Made by a program: the position numbers and the translations under genes | Part shown: positions 47,547 through 58,760 of the stretch, one piece after another | Layout of the letters: each line of letters starts with the position of its first letter | How positions within the stretch are numbered: position 1 is the first letter of the stretch | NCBI GenBank assembly: GCA_028671895.1 | Contig: CM053795.1 | Coordinates: 12,049,501-12,113,500 of the forward strand | From: Oenanthe sinensis | Taxonomy: Eukaryota > Streptophyta > Magnoliopsida > Apiales > Apiaceae | Length of the DNA: 64,000 nucleotides | Reading direction: 5' to 3' | The notes under the pieces: model-generated | What the model saw: the letters and a program-made list of their open reading frames with translations, nothing else | Told to the model about the DNA's origin: nothing | Database searches by the model: none

Positions 47547-49790
47547 TTATTGGTTTCTGATGTCAGCTGGCCTAATATTTTCAATCATTTCGACAACCTC
47601 CAACATCACAGGCCTCTGGTCTGGATATCTTACTACACATGACATTGCTATCTGAAGTAGCTCCACCAGTTCTTCCTCTATATTTGGATACTTCATTAGC
47701 TCGACATCAAACACTTCTCCGGTCCATTCTTCTCTAACAACTGAAGTGACCCATCGTACCAGAGACATCACCTCGTCATCTCCAGCATTATGAATAGGGG
47801 ATTTAGCAGTGAGGAGCTCAAGTAAGAAAACACCAAAGCTATAAACATCAGAAGCTTGTGTGGCTTTTCGAGTATCTATTATCTCTGGAGCTCGGTAGCC
47901 AGCATTACGAGCTATAGGTAGAGCCAGGGGACTCGTTATGCTTGACAAACCAATATCTGATACACAGCCATATCGTTGAGAGTTTAAAAGAATATTGGAG
48001 GATTTTATGTTGCCATGGACAAGTTTTCCACCGTTTTCTCTATGGATTCGTGCAATGCCTCTTGCTGCACCAACTGCAATCCTTAATCGAGTTTTCCAAC
48101 TTAAGGGGATTCTATCTTCCTCCCTTGTACCTGGCAAAAAAATACACAAAAAGTGTTAGCTTTAGGAATTCTATCATTCTATCAACATTAGTTGATGAAA
48201 ACCATAAACAAGAAAACAATGAATCTGAAATGGTCGACACTCAACAGAAGTGCATAACTTTCTGATATCACTCTTCAAGTACTCCTACATGTGTACAATC
48301 TTAGTAACCGACTTAATAAGAACCTTCTCGGTGGAGAATTTTGAGGAAAGACTGTTTCTGACTTTGAAGCTATAAACCAAGTTGATCATTATTTTTCTAC
48401 CATTAGGGGACTGCAGAGATATAATATTCCAAGTCAAACAGTAGTACATTACATTATTGAAATTATATTCAAATTCAAGACTTGAAACAAAGTAGTCTAT
48501 ATATTAACTTAACAACAAATATCAGAAGCCAGGGTTGATATTATAAATATTAATGCAGGAATTGAAAAACATACCATGCAATACTGTAGCTGCACTCCCG
48601 CAGCTGTAATAATCACATATCACAAGCTTCTCATCTTTGGAGTAGTAATATGCCCTCAGCTCAATCACATTATCATGTTTGATACTTCCTACAAGTTCCA
48701 TTTGTTGTTCGAATTCTCGTTTACCAGCACTTACGTCCTTCAACCTTTTCACCACCACAGACCTCCCATCCTCTAATATGGCCTTATAAGCCATACCAAA
48801 TGTGCCCTTTCCCAGTACCACAGCAGAGGCCCTTAACAAATCCTCCAAATCAAATACATAGTTACATCCCTCAAAGAAAATCAACTTATTATTGGCATCT
48901 TCATTCCGTGAAATTTTCTTCTCGGGTGACATTTGCCTTTTCTCCAACTTGCTGGCGAACACATCAGCATCTTTTCTCTTCAAGCAGCATACGAGCAACA
49001 TTAAAGTGAATCCAGTAAGTCCAAGAACACAAGCAGCACTAACAATCCCAATTACTTTTTTCTCACTTAGCTTTCCAGCACTTTTAGGCTTTAGGTTTGG
49101 TCCAATGGAGGGAGGAAATTGATGGATTTTATGAATAGGTGTATATGACAAAGTAATATTATTACCAACAAACCATGATTTTGGAAATTTTTGAAGTGAT
49201 TTTGGCACACTGCCAGTCAGTTTGTTGTTCGACAAATTTAACAATTGCAAATTTCGCAAATTTGATATAGAAGAAGGAATACTACCATTAAAAGCATTGC
49301 CAGACAAGTCAATGATAACAAGATTCCTCCAAACAGAAACATTTCTAGGCAAAGGACCAGAGAAACTATTTGATTGAAGATAAAGATTGGTCAAGTTTTT
49401 AAGGTTCAACAAATCAAAAGGAAAAGGCCCGGAAATAGCATTTGATCTGAGGCTCAAAATCTGCAATGCTGAGAGACGACTGAGAGTGTTTACCGCAATT
49501 GGACCATGAAAACCAACTCCAGGCAATCGGACAGCTATTACTCGAGACCCATCTTCACTGCATGTTACTCCAGTCCAGTTACTACACACAGGACTTTGTT
49601 CATTCCAGTTTATATAACGAGAATGAGGAACATTGCTCAAAAAATCTAGCAATGCTTTCTGATCATTCCCAACAAGCTTGGCATTCCCTTTAAAAAACAA
49701 GAACCCCACCAAGAAACTCACAAAAAACATATAAATTTCTTGCATTTTCTTGCCCATTGAGTCACAATATGAATTAAAATACTCAAACAA
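47547..49790 (-). CDS. LRR receptor-like pseudokinase (At4g23740-type 'probable inactive receptor kinase')
   Basis: Two exons, 49790-48575 and 48130-47547, join in phase to give up to 599 residues. A hydrophobic signal peptide lies at about 16-37; starts at 49757 or 49745 are equally good. Then come an LRRNT-type segment (ALLDFLSNVPH...NWNEQSPVCSNWTGVTC), about five leucine-rich repeats (90-205), a membrane helix (246-269) and a kinase-like domain (about 320-590). The P-loop GKGTFG (327-332) and the VVVK Lys (348) are present. The catalytic loop, however, reads HGNIKSSN (444) instead of HRDxKxxN, and the DFG motif is DIG (464-466) with SDIGL. Loss of the catalytic Asp is typical of this subfamily, so it probably signals as a scaffold at the plasma membrane. 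The frame is intact with the one expected intron position. Confidence 0.94.
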
Positions 49791-51285
49791 TGAGCGTCAC
49801 TCACAGCAACTGAACAAGTTATGGTCAGAGCATATATAGATATAACATGAAGAGGAAGATATTTCAAATTTAAAGAAAAGTGAAGTGGGAATATGTGTAA
49901 ACTAACATAAGATTAAAGAGACTGGAGGTAATGAATTTGAAATAGGTATTTTGATCAAAAGGGTATCAACTAAAAATAAAAAATCTCAGCTTTTCCCTTT
50001 GTTCTTTTTCTTTTAGGTTGCATTACAAATTCAAGAATAAAAGAAAACTACCAGCTTTTCCCATAGTACTGAGAATGAGTTTGTACAGTCTTTAACTTTG
50101 TCTCCACAAAATGGTAAGTTTAAGTTGGGTGATGTAGCATCTACTGGTGGGACTAGTTGTTAACTTGTTATAACTGGGTTTAGTGCCTTGCTCATTAGTC
50201 ATTTCACTTCTTTATTAAGGGTAGCATACTATAAGGTCAAGGTTATGTTGCAGATAAAGAATTTATAAAAAAATTCAAATCTCATTCCTTTACTTTTCTC
50301 TACTTTATTTAATTTCCTATAAAAAAACTCATATTAAATAACTAATTTCAAAAAAATTATTTCAATTGCGCACAACTTGCGTGCTTAAAGTTAAAACTAG
50401 TCGAAAAGTCGAATACTTGATTTGCAATTCTTTCACTTGGCAAGTTGGTATAATATAGAATCGTACGAGACACTAGACAGTAGTCTAGTACCAATCTCGG
50501 CAGCTCGGCCCATCATTCAAAATTCAAATATCCAAATCATATATAGGGCTAAACTGATAAAATGTACAAATCTTATCAAAGTTTGATCTATATCACTTCT
50601 TATCGGGCTGGGACAGTTTTTATAAATTCATATCCATATCTATTTAATCTTGGTATTAAAATTTAATCTATATCACTTCATATTTTTTATCCGTTTGATT
50701 AGTTAAATTGGTGTAACTTAACTTGAGATTTGAGTCAGAAAGGTTTATCATACCAACGTAGAGTGAAGACTCCTTATTATTTGTTATTTTTCATGAAGAG
50801 TCTTTCTTTCGCAATCAAACCAAAAAATGAAAAATGGCAGCTGATGTAATGAAACAAACTGATTCTGTCTGTGTGGAGAAAAAAGAAACAGGTAACAAGT
50901 CCAGAAAGCTTTACATTTACCATGATCATGTAATAGGTGAATGTAAACTAACATTTGAAAATGCCAGAAAGAGAGACAATATACACCATCAAATGAAGGA
51001 TAATAAGGTGGTGAAAGATCTTATATCCAATTAAAATACAATGTACACTAAAAAGAATCAAACCAATCTTCCAAAAATCAAAATATCAGCGATCAGCATA
51101 TACACCAGCATCTGAAGCTCTTGCCAACGAGTTTTAAACTTCTCGTGCACATCACAGCAGAAAAAAGAGCCCTAAACTCAGTAATTCGTAGTCAACTAGG
51201 ATCCACATAGGTGCAGGTAAAATCGGCCTCTGTTACTACATGGGTTGATGGGTAGGTGATATATATGTTAAGAATATCAGATGGA
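49791..51285. other. Intergenic between pseudokinase start and HPGT 3' end
   Basis: About 1.5 kb of upstream sequence of the receptor gene and 3' flank of the HPGT gene. No coding region is supported. A 66-codon frame at 50834-51034 has no recognisable motif. Confidence 0.5.
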
Positions 51286-54200
51286 TCATGCTGCCGCACA
51301 TACAGCCCCTGCAACAAAAAAGGATTGACAACTAATAGTTCACTGTGATATCTGTTTAAGCTAAGGTTTGATACTGTACTGGAAAAATGGGGCCATGATC
51401 ATGCTAATCTGGCATGAGGCTATATGCATACATCAGAGAGCGAGATATTAACCTGATGACCGCTGAGAGCAGCAAAATTTCCCTTCATTATCATGTTTCA
51501 CATCAAGACCAATGAACCATGATCCAACAGTGACATCGTCATGCGCATATGAACGCAGAATCGATCTGCAAAGAATCATTATATGTTAATTTGCAACTTA
51601 TTTCCTCCACAAGCCTTTATTAGTTAATACTCCCAAGATCCCTTCACTATAAAGACTAGAACCGGATAACACAACCAGGTGCAAGAGTGGAGCATTTGCA
51701 CTGGGCCTCACAATTTTTTGGCCTTCAAATTTTTATTAGATTTACATAATTTATTACATATAATTTATTCGAAATGAATCAGATTTCTTTTTCGATCAAA
51801 AATACTATGTGAAATCTTCGGTTAATGATTGCAGCAAAATTTTTCATGATTGGATTTCAAGTCTGTAACTTTTATTGAAAACTAGGACTTTGAGTTTCTT
51901 ATAGATCTAATTCATTGAAACTCTTCTCCGAGCTCAGGTTATGGAAGAAGGAGAAGAAGGTATCAACAACAACAGGTTTTATTATGGGACGGCTCATGAT
52001 GTTCATATTGATCTTTAATTACAAAATTGTTTGTTTTAAAATTTTAAATTATTACCATCTAGAAAATAATATATATGTAATCAGAATTTATTAAATATTG
52101 AAATTTTAGATTAAACTAAAATTCTTTTCATCACTAATTCCTCGTATCATTGAAATTTGTTATATGAAAACTATAAAACAATCATATTAAAGTAAATTTA
52201 CTCCAATATAATGTCATTTTTATCAATTTCTATTTAAATAAAGAGACTTATATTTTGTATAATTTATAATTTTATTATTTGTGGCAAAAGTTGCATGTTA
52301 ATGCAAAATAAATTTTCAAAAATATATTAGTGGCCACATTTTTTATTTTTGAACAGGGCCTCTGAAATGTTTGAGCCGGCCCTGATAAAGAGTTAAAGAC
52401 TGTATAACTCCCATTTTCTTGCTCTTCAAGTGCAAGGTTACACTTAACACTTATCATAACTAATGTGAAAGTATCATAGAGAGTAGGAACTAAAACATCT
52501 ATCACTGAGTATAGCACTTCACATAGGACAAGAGAATGAAAATAACCACACTACCTGTTAATTAGGATGAAATGAGCCAATGCTCGTGATATTGCATACA
52601 TCTCACCGGAAGCATGCCGAAAGTATCTGTGCATGATAAAATTATTAGTAGGCCACAGTGACAAAAAAAGAATAAGCAGCAGCACTATGAGGAAATATTA
52701 GGATCATACATAGTACTTGAAGTCATATCATGACCACCCTCAAGTAAATAATTCATAAACATATTTAAAATTTCCAGATATTTGGTATACGCTGCTTAAG
52801 GAAACATCTACAAGACATTTATAATCACAATATCTGGATAAAGTTTGACATAGATTTTATAGGAAAAAAATTATCCATAAGCTGCATCTACTTGTTCTTA
52901 TCCAATAGCCCAAATAACTTTCAGACTACATACTTCCTTCCACTAGCCTTGAACCCAATCATCAGCATTGGCATTCCCACCAGTGGACCAGTTTATTACA
53001 TTGGCTGCACATCAATATACACATCACTGATATGACCTATTGATCTAAATATACTAACTATTTCCTGCCCGTGCAATTTACCATATAATTGCAAAAACTA
53101 TGGCTTAGAGTTTAAAGAAACTATATTTAGAAAGAGAGAGAGAGCATTCTAGTCAACTATCTTAACATTACAATGACTTGCAATTAATGTCTGCCTCTTA
53201 TATTAGTAACTATTACTGGAAGTGGACACTAAGAAAAAAATTATCTCAACATTACAATGACTTGCAATTAATGTCTGCCTCTAGTATTAGTAACTATTAC
53301 TGGAAGTGGACACTAAGAAAAAAAATATCTGATAGCTAATACATACACAAGCACGGATAAAATCTGATATATTTATACTCACGATTTTGCATTTCCGAAT
53401 TTCCACCAGTCTGGTTCGTACCATCTATTAGTCCTGGAGAAATCACATGAAAAGGAACATTTTAATATAAAAGGGTCAAGTGATAATTGAAAGGGTATCT
53501 CTATTTTATGATAATACATAAAGCAACTCACTTTTCAGTGAAAACTTCGCCTGATTTCATGCATCCAATATAAACACGAGGCTCATCCAACTGATTAGCA
53601 AGCACTGCTCCAAGAGAATCTATACAGCAAAGATATCCCATAATTATAACAATGGGCATGGTTCATCTCTTTCAAGATTTCCTTGTGTAAAATAAATAAA
53701 GAATCTATATTTCTTTTTTATATATGAATCTAACATGAAATTCTTTATATTACGAAGATATAAAAAAAAGAGCAATGTGCAAAGAAATTTGGTGATGGTT
53801 TTTACCAATGCAGGGGATGTTACCCAAGCATAAAAGAATTTCCTATTTTTTGAGGAAATGGAACGAAAAACGAAGAAACTAAGAAAGTTTACATTATAAA
53901 TTTATAATGATCAAGCCTAGAAGGCTAGAACTAAAACACAACAATATGGTAACGTGGAAGCACCTATGTTACTCGGACTCTTTATTTTACCTTCGAGTAC
54001 CCGTGTCAGACACTCGACACTCGGACATGGACACTCGGACTTGGACACTTATTTTAGGCCAAAAGCATGTATATTTTTCAAAATGTTGCCGAGTCCGATA
54101 CTTGGACACGTATCCATGTTGGACACTTCTAGCCGAGTCCGAGTAACATAGGGAAGCACAATATACGAAGTAACGTAAACACCGTAGACTACGTACCAAT

Positions 54201-57200
54201 ATTAACATAAATATCATCATTGACTTTGACATAGAACTCCGCATCCCAGTGCTCCGCTGCATTAATGAAGAACAATTTTGGTTTATTTGGTAACTCTTCT
54301 GGAGTCTCCACATGATCTTTCTGTTATGATAAAAGAAAATAACATTTATTACTTGATTAAAATATAATAAAATATAGACCAAAAAAACGAGCGAGGAAGA
54401 AAAATGTATAATTGGTTTTAAACATTCAACTTCAAAGATATACTCTTTGCAAACTAAAAAGAATTTCTTTTTCCATAATGTCCTCAATCATTTTAAAGAT
54501 AAGTTAAAGAACTAATTGCTTGTGCTCCAATTTCCATTTACAGTACTTGTTAGGCTACACATTCAAGCATGTCAAATAGTTTGTAATGATTGAGACCCCG
54601 GGAAAGGTAAACAAGGAATACCTTGGCTTGCAACTAGGGATGTCAATTTCGGGTTCTGGGTCGGGTTCGTGTCGGGTCAGATTGTACCTGGTTGTTTCGG
54701 GTTGATTTTTTCCTAACTTTAACCCGTACCTACCGGATTCGTGTCGGGTTTCGGATCATTTCGGGTTTTACCACCTCTACTATTTTTTTAGAGTGATTGA
54801 AAATATACTCCTATATTATATACTCTCTCTGTCCCAATTTATATGGACTGATTGCTTTTGCAAAAATTTAAAGATAAAACAATTCATTTCTCTTTCATTG
54901 CATGCAAAAGTTATAGTTCAAATGTATAATATGTATTGTACCCACTTTGTCAGGTGTAAAAAAGGGCAGGACATTTATAAAATATCATTATTACTATTAA
55001 ATAACTATGAACCAACTAACGAGTCTCTATCATTGCACGTAAAAGTTACTTTATTGTACTTAAATTTAGTTATTTTAAACATAAAATATTTCAAAAGTAG
55101 GGTTATAAATAGAGGGTTCATTAATTTTCGGGTTTCGGGCTCGTGTCTAACTGTACCTTCAGGTTGAATAAATAATATTTATTGACCCAAATTCGTATTT
55201 TTTTGGGTTGGATTCGTGTCGGGTTTCGGGTTGGGTCAGAAATTGACACCCCTGCTTGCAGCCTGGCAGATACCTCACTTGATAGGGTAATAAGAGGTCA
55301 AGGGTTTGAACCTCAGTGGAGGTAGAGTGTGGGAGTATTTAAATTTCTGCGATTGACCATTACCCCAAAACAATTGTGGTAAACAAGGACTTCCTCTCCT
55401 TTTTGGGTTATGCCAGGGTTAGAGGTGTTTAGCAACATTACATGTAGCGATAAAGTAACCTGTGTGGGCATATGTGCACAAGGCGCCCGTGCAGATTACT
55501 ATCATAGGCTCTATATGTAGCCAAAAGTTTAAGCTTAAACAGTAAACACACACACAAAAGCTGAACATACAAGAATGATGATGTCCTTGGTCTGCTCATT
55601 TTCTTCCTCAATTTCCTTCTCCAAATGGTCGCCTTTATTTGGACTGAAAGATATAAAATTCAATCAGATATAATAAACCATGTAGTTTCGTAAATGAGTT
55701 ATTATATAAATTGTATATATTAAAATTTTAAAACCTTCTTCCTATTACAAATCGTATAACTATGCCCTTTTCATCCTCCATTTTTTTAAGTGCTGCACCT
55801 GCATAATCAAAATTCAGATTAGCATATTATCCTATGAAAACAACCTTGTAGAAACTTGTCCACAAGTCTAAAGCAAGACTGCCTCTATTATATATTTATA
55901 ATCACACCCAGGTTATGAGGGCTATTATTCCTTTTAATTAGCTCTCTGCCTCTTTCATTATGATTAGTTAATCAAAACTCCCCCAAATTATATACAATTT
56001 TATATAATTTACTTAAAAATACTTCTTTAACAGTCTCTGAAAATACTTTATCTACGACCCTTCTCAGTGCTATACTCATAATCATCTAAGTAGGTGTCTG
56101 TTTTGGTGGATTCAACACCCATCAACAATTGCAAGTTTACTACTTACTGGACAGATATTGAGTATTGCACTACGAAGTGAATTAAGTCATTAAACTCACA
56201 AAGAAGAAGGGTATTCTACCAGTAGACATCCATGCCCTGCGAATTGCATCTCGGTTTTTCTTGCGGCCAAACCTTGTAACGATCCCTATCACAGCTAAAA
56301 GCCTTTTCTTTTTATCACTTCCACTTTTTACTGTCAAATGCTTTGCTATAAATCCTCCCTGTCTAGCCTTATCCAGCTCCAGCTGAAGTGCATCTAGTTT
56401 TTTCTGTTTTTCCCTGGCAAATCAGAAGTTGTTCATTAATGTCTCTGGTATTTCGTTTCAGAAAACAACATGCACAGTAGCAAAGCAAGATAACTGCCTC
56501 TGCCTATCAACGTACCTGCATTCTATGATCTTTAATGTGTCATCAACAGATATAGCAGAATTCCCCTAGAAAAATAAAACTAACCGTATAATTTAGCTCA
56601 AGGATGATTAATATCATTACAAAATCTAGATATGTCTTCCCAAAATTAAAACCATATTAAAATGTAAAGCCAGACTACGCGATATAGTGATTCAGTGAAG
56701 ATTGTGTTCACTTTCTGAAATTACATTGTAAGTTTAAAATCAATAACCTGAGTATACTAAATTTTTCATTAATTAAGAAAGGAATGAGAAAAGAACTTTA
56801 TGCAGCACAAAAATCCTAATCAATTACACCTGAAGTGGCCATTCGAATAAGATAATACAACAACACTACTAAAAACTATCACGAGTACCTGTTCAACTCT
56901 ACTGTCGAGTTCCTTAACTACATAGACCCTGTTCTCCGCATCCTGCCATAATCTACACAATAAATTCAATCTTGAGCCACTAAAAATATGTTATATACTG
57001 GTACAATTTAACTATACGTAAATTATTACATTTAGAGCTGTCAGATCTGCAGACCTAAAACTTATCATAAAACCTAAAATTCCAACAATACTATATTACT
57101 ATCATATAATATATAGAATCTACACAATTCCTGTTTATATTTGCATAGTTGTTAATTTTATTTTATTCCGTATTATTGAGTGCTGGTTGTTGTTCAATTA

Positions 57201-57672
57201 ATGTCTTTTATCTCTCTTCTAATATATCATGCTCTCATTACATTTACTGTCGTGTATATAAAATGGTGTTTTCACTAATGTATACCATTCAAGTTGTGAC
57301 CGGGTAGTCTTTGCAAAAATCACATAAACATCCTTACCCTCCCCGGACCCCGCTCTACTCGTAAAATATGTTTTGTTTGGTTTTTACGGATACTACAAAA
57401 AATAAAATCCCAAGCCACTAAAACTATGTTCATATTATGATATAAGTAGATATGATTTCTTCCAGAATTAACACTTATCAATGTGACAGTAATATATAAA
57501 TGAGTGTGTGTGTGTGTGTGTGTGAATAAGGTGCTAACCTTCCTGCAACATAAAAGGAAGCCATGGTAGCTAACATAGAGAGCATTAGTGTAAATATTCT
57601 CGATCGGAAACTGGAGGAGGATGATGATGAAGAAGAAGAAGATAGCCGGTTACTGGATCCCCGGCTTTGCAT
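51286..57672 (-). CDS. Hydroxyproline O-galactosyltransferase (HPGT)-like beta-1,3-galactosyltransferase, GT31
   Basis: Twelve coding exons assemble in frame: 57672-57539, 56952-56889, 56565-56516, 56413-56220, 55798-55735, 55643-55571, 54320-54197, 53619-53532, 53433-53383, 52626-52555, 51565-51453 and 51308-51286. They total 1050 bp and 349 residues, close to HPGT length. The N-terminus is Ser-rich, then a signal anchor (RIFTLMLSMLATMASFYVAG) for a Golgi type II protein. A DUF4094-like stem follows (RLWQDAENRVYVVKELDSRV, GNSAISVDDTLKIIECR). The GT31 core has RRAWMSTG, VIRFVIGR, the DxD-like NDD in YVKVNDDIYVNI, RVYIGCMKSG, and HDDVTVGSWFIGLDV. It ends KFCCSQRSSGAVCAAA. The family adds the first galactose to hydroxyproline of arabinogalactan proteins. 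All borders are GT..AG. Introns carry three hAT-like elements and a tandem duplication, yet every exon is intact. Confidence 0.95.
51676..52384. mobile_element. hAT-like non-autonomous element in an HPGT intron, about 709 bp
   Basis: It begins CAGGTGCAAGAGTGGAGCAT; the inverted right end is CAGGGCCGGCTCAAACATTT. The two align over about 34 bases (CATTT...GGGCCT or GGCCC). CAGG starts are typical of hAT elements. No coding capacity and no convincing 8-bp duplication. Confidence 0.6.
53159..53326. repeat. 84-bp tandem duplication in an HPGT intron
   Basis: Two nearly identical copies of a unit containing ACATTACAATGACTTGCAAT and ACTGGAAGTGGACACTAAG lie head to tail. The visible difference is CTTATATT versus CTAGTATT. 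Confidence 0.95.
53964..54151. mobile_element. hAT-type MITE, 188 bp, perfect 8-bp target duplication, in an HPGT intron
   Basis: Perfect 17-bp inverted ends (CTATGTTACTCGGACTC) are flanked by GGAAGCAC on both sides (53956-53963 and 54152-54159). An 8-bp duplication fits the hAT superfamily. The interior is rich in GGACAC and TCGGAC and has no gene. The element resembles a MITE type I know from other asterids, a resemblance recalled rather than searched. Confidence 0.9.
54635..55254. mobile_element. hAT non-autonomous element, 620 bp, in an HPGT intron, with TCGGGTTTCGGG subterminal repeats
   Basis: The left end TAGGGATGTCAATTTCGGGT and inverted right end CAGGGGTGTCAATTTCTGAC match. The flanks CTTGCAAC (54627-54634) and CTTGCAGC (55255-55262) are an 8-bp duplication with one change. 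Both ends are loaded with CGGGTTTCGGGT and TCGTGTCGGGT motifs. Around 54825 it contains CTCTCTCTGTCCCAATTTAT, like the end of another MITE, so it may be a nested structure. A 124-codon open frame inside is not a gene. Confidence 0.88.
55263..55400 (+). mobile_element. Possible tRNA-derived SINE next to the hAT element
   Basis: GGCAGATACCTCACTTGATA is followed about 45 bases later by GGGTTTGAACCTC, like Pol III A and B boxes. Boundaries and a tail were not found. It does not fold into a tRNA that I can recognise. Confidence 0.3.
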
Positions 57673-58298
57673 TTCTCCGGCGACGTCGTTTTAATGTCGG
57701 ATTGGAAATCGGAGTTTGAGTTTTCCGATCTGTTTAATAGGAGAAAACAATGAATTGATGATGATATGTGTGTATGTGCAAGTAACAGAATGAGACGTTT
57801 TAACAAGTTTGTTAATGGCATGCGTTCTTGTAGATCACGATTATAGATTATGATGATAATTATAAAGCTACTTGTAATTTGGATTTGGTGATCCCACCCT
57901 ATAGGATAAATTAATTTTACATTTACGCACAATTTATTTAAATTTGGGAGCGTGATATTTTTATATCGGAAAAAGTTCATTTGGTGCGGTCTAAAATTGA
58001 TACCTGTAGCTACATTATTCATTCAATTCAAAATAAAGTGTATTTCGTGTATTTATATTTTGTTTATTAGATCATTTGAGATATTGTATTTAAAAAAAAT
58101 ATCACATATTATATTGTAATTTTAAATTAGTTACACAATACATATTTTCGTTAAAATAGAGGAATGTTATCTATTTTGTAGGGGATATTTCTGTATTTTT
58201 AAGGATACATGTGTTAATATAATACATCAAGATGGGTATGTGTCTTTACCCTCTTATTCTTTTTAATTTCTATACCCCTGTACATACACCTATCTGGG

Positions 58299-58522
58299 GG
58301 CTGTTTGGCCACCACTTTTTTCCGGAAATAAGCCCTTATTTCCGGAAAAAAGTAGGGATGTATGTATTATTTCTGAAAATAAGTAACTTATTTTTTATTT
58401 TAAAAATAATATTTGGTTTTAAAATTCTAAAATAAATATTTATCTTTAAAAAAAATGAAAATATGTAAAAAATAAAAATAAAATAAGTTACTTATTTTAA
58501 GTTTAAGGAACCCCAAACGGCC
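58299..58522. mobile_element. MITE of the GTTTGG type, about 224 bp
   Basis: GGCTGTTTGGCCACC at the left and GGCCGTTTGGGGTTCC at the inverted right form imperfect ends. The interior has TTTCCGGAAATAAG and AAATAAGTTACTTATTTT palindromes, as in the element at 44148. Confidence 0.55.
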
Positions 58523-58760
58523 AACGGAACTCACATATCAACGACTATTTCACTTGTCTCGGCAGAACTTTTAATTCACTAAACATCGATTATTTCACAA
58601 CTTCCAGCAACTGCACGATCCCTCGGCGAGTTATAGATTACATCGACAGTGGAGAGCCGACGATTGATCATTGCTAATAGACCAGCTTGTCTTTGAACTG
58701 CATTAATGATCAGAAACTAATTGTTATGGAGCATAGATTGCTTGCGAAGAATAAGCGGGG

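Noticed and set aside
54793..55167. 124-codon open frame
   Set aside because: It lies inside the hAT element at 54635-55254, is A/T-rich and shows no domain.
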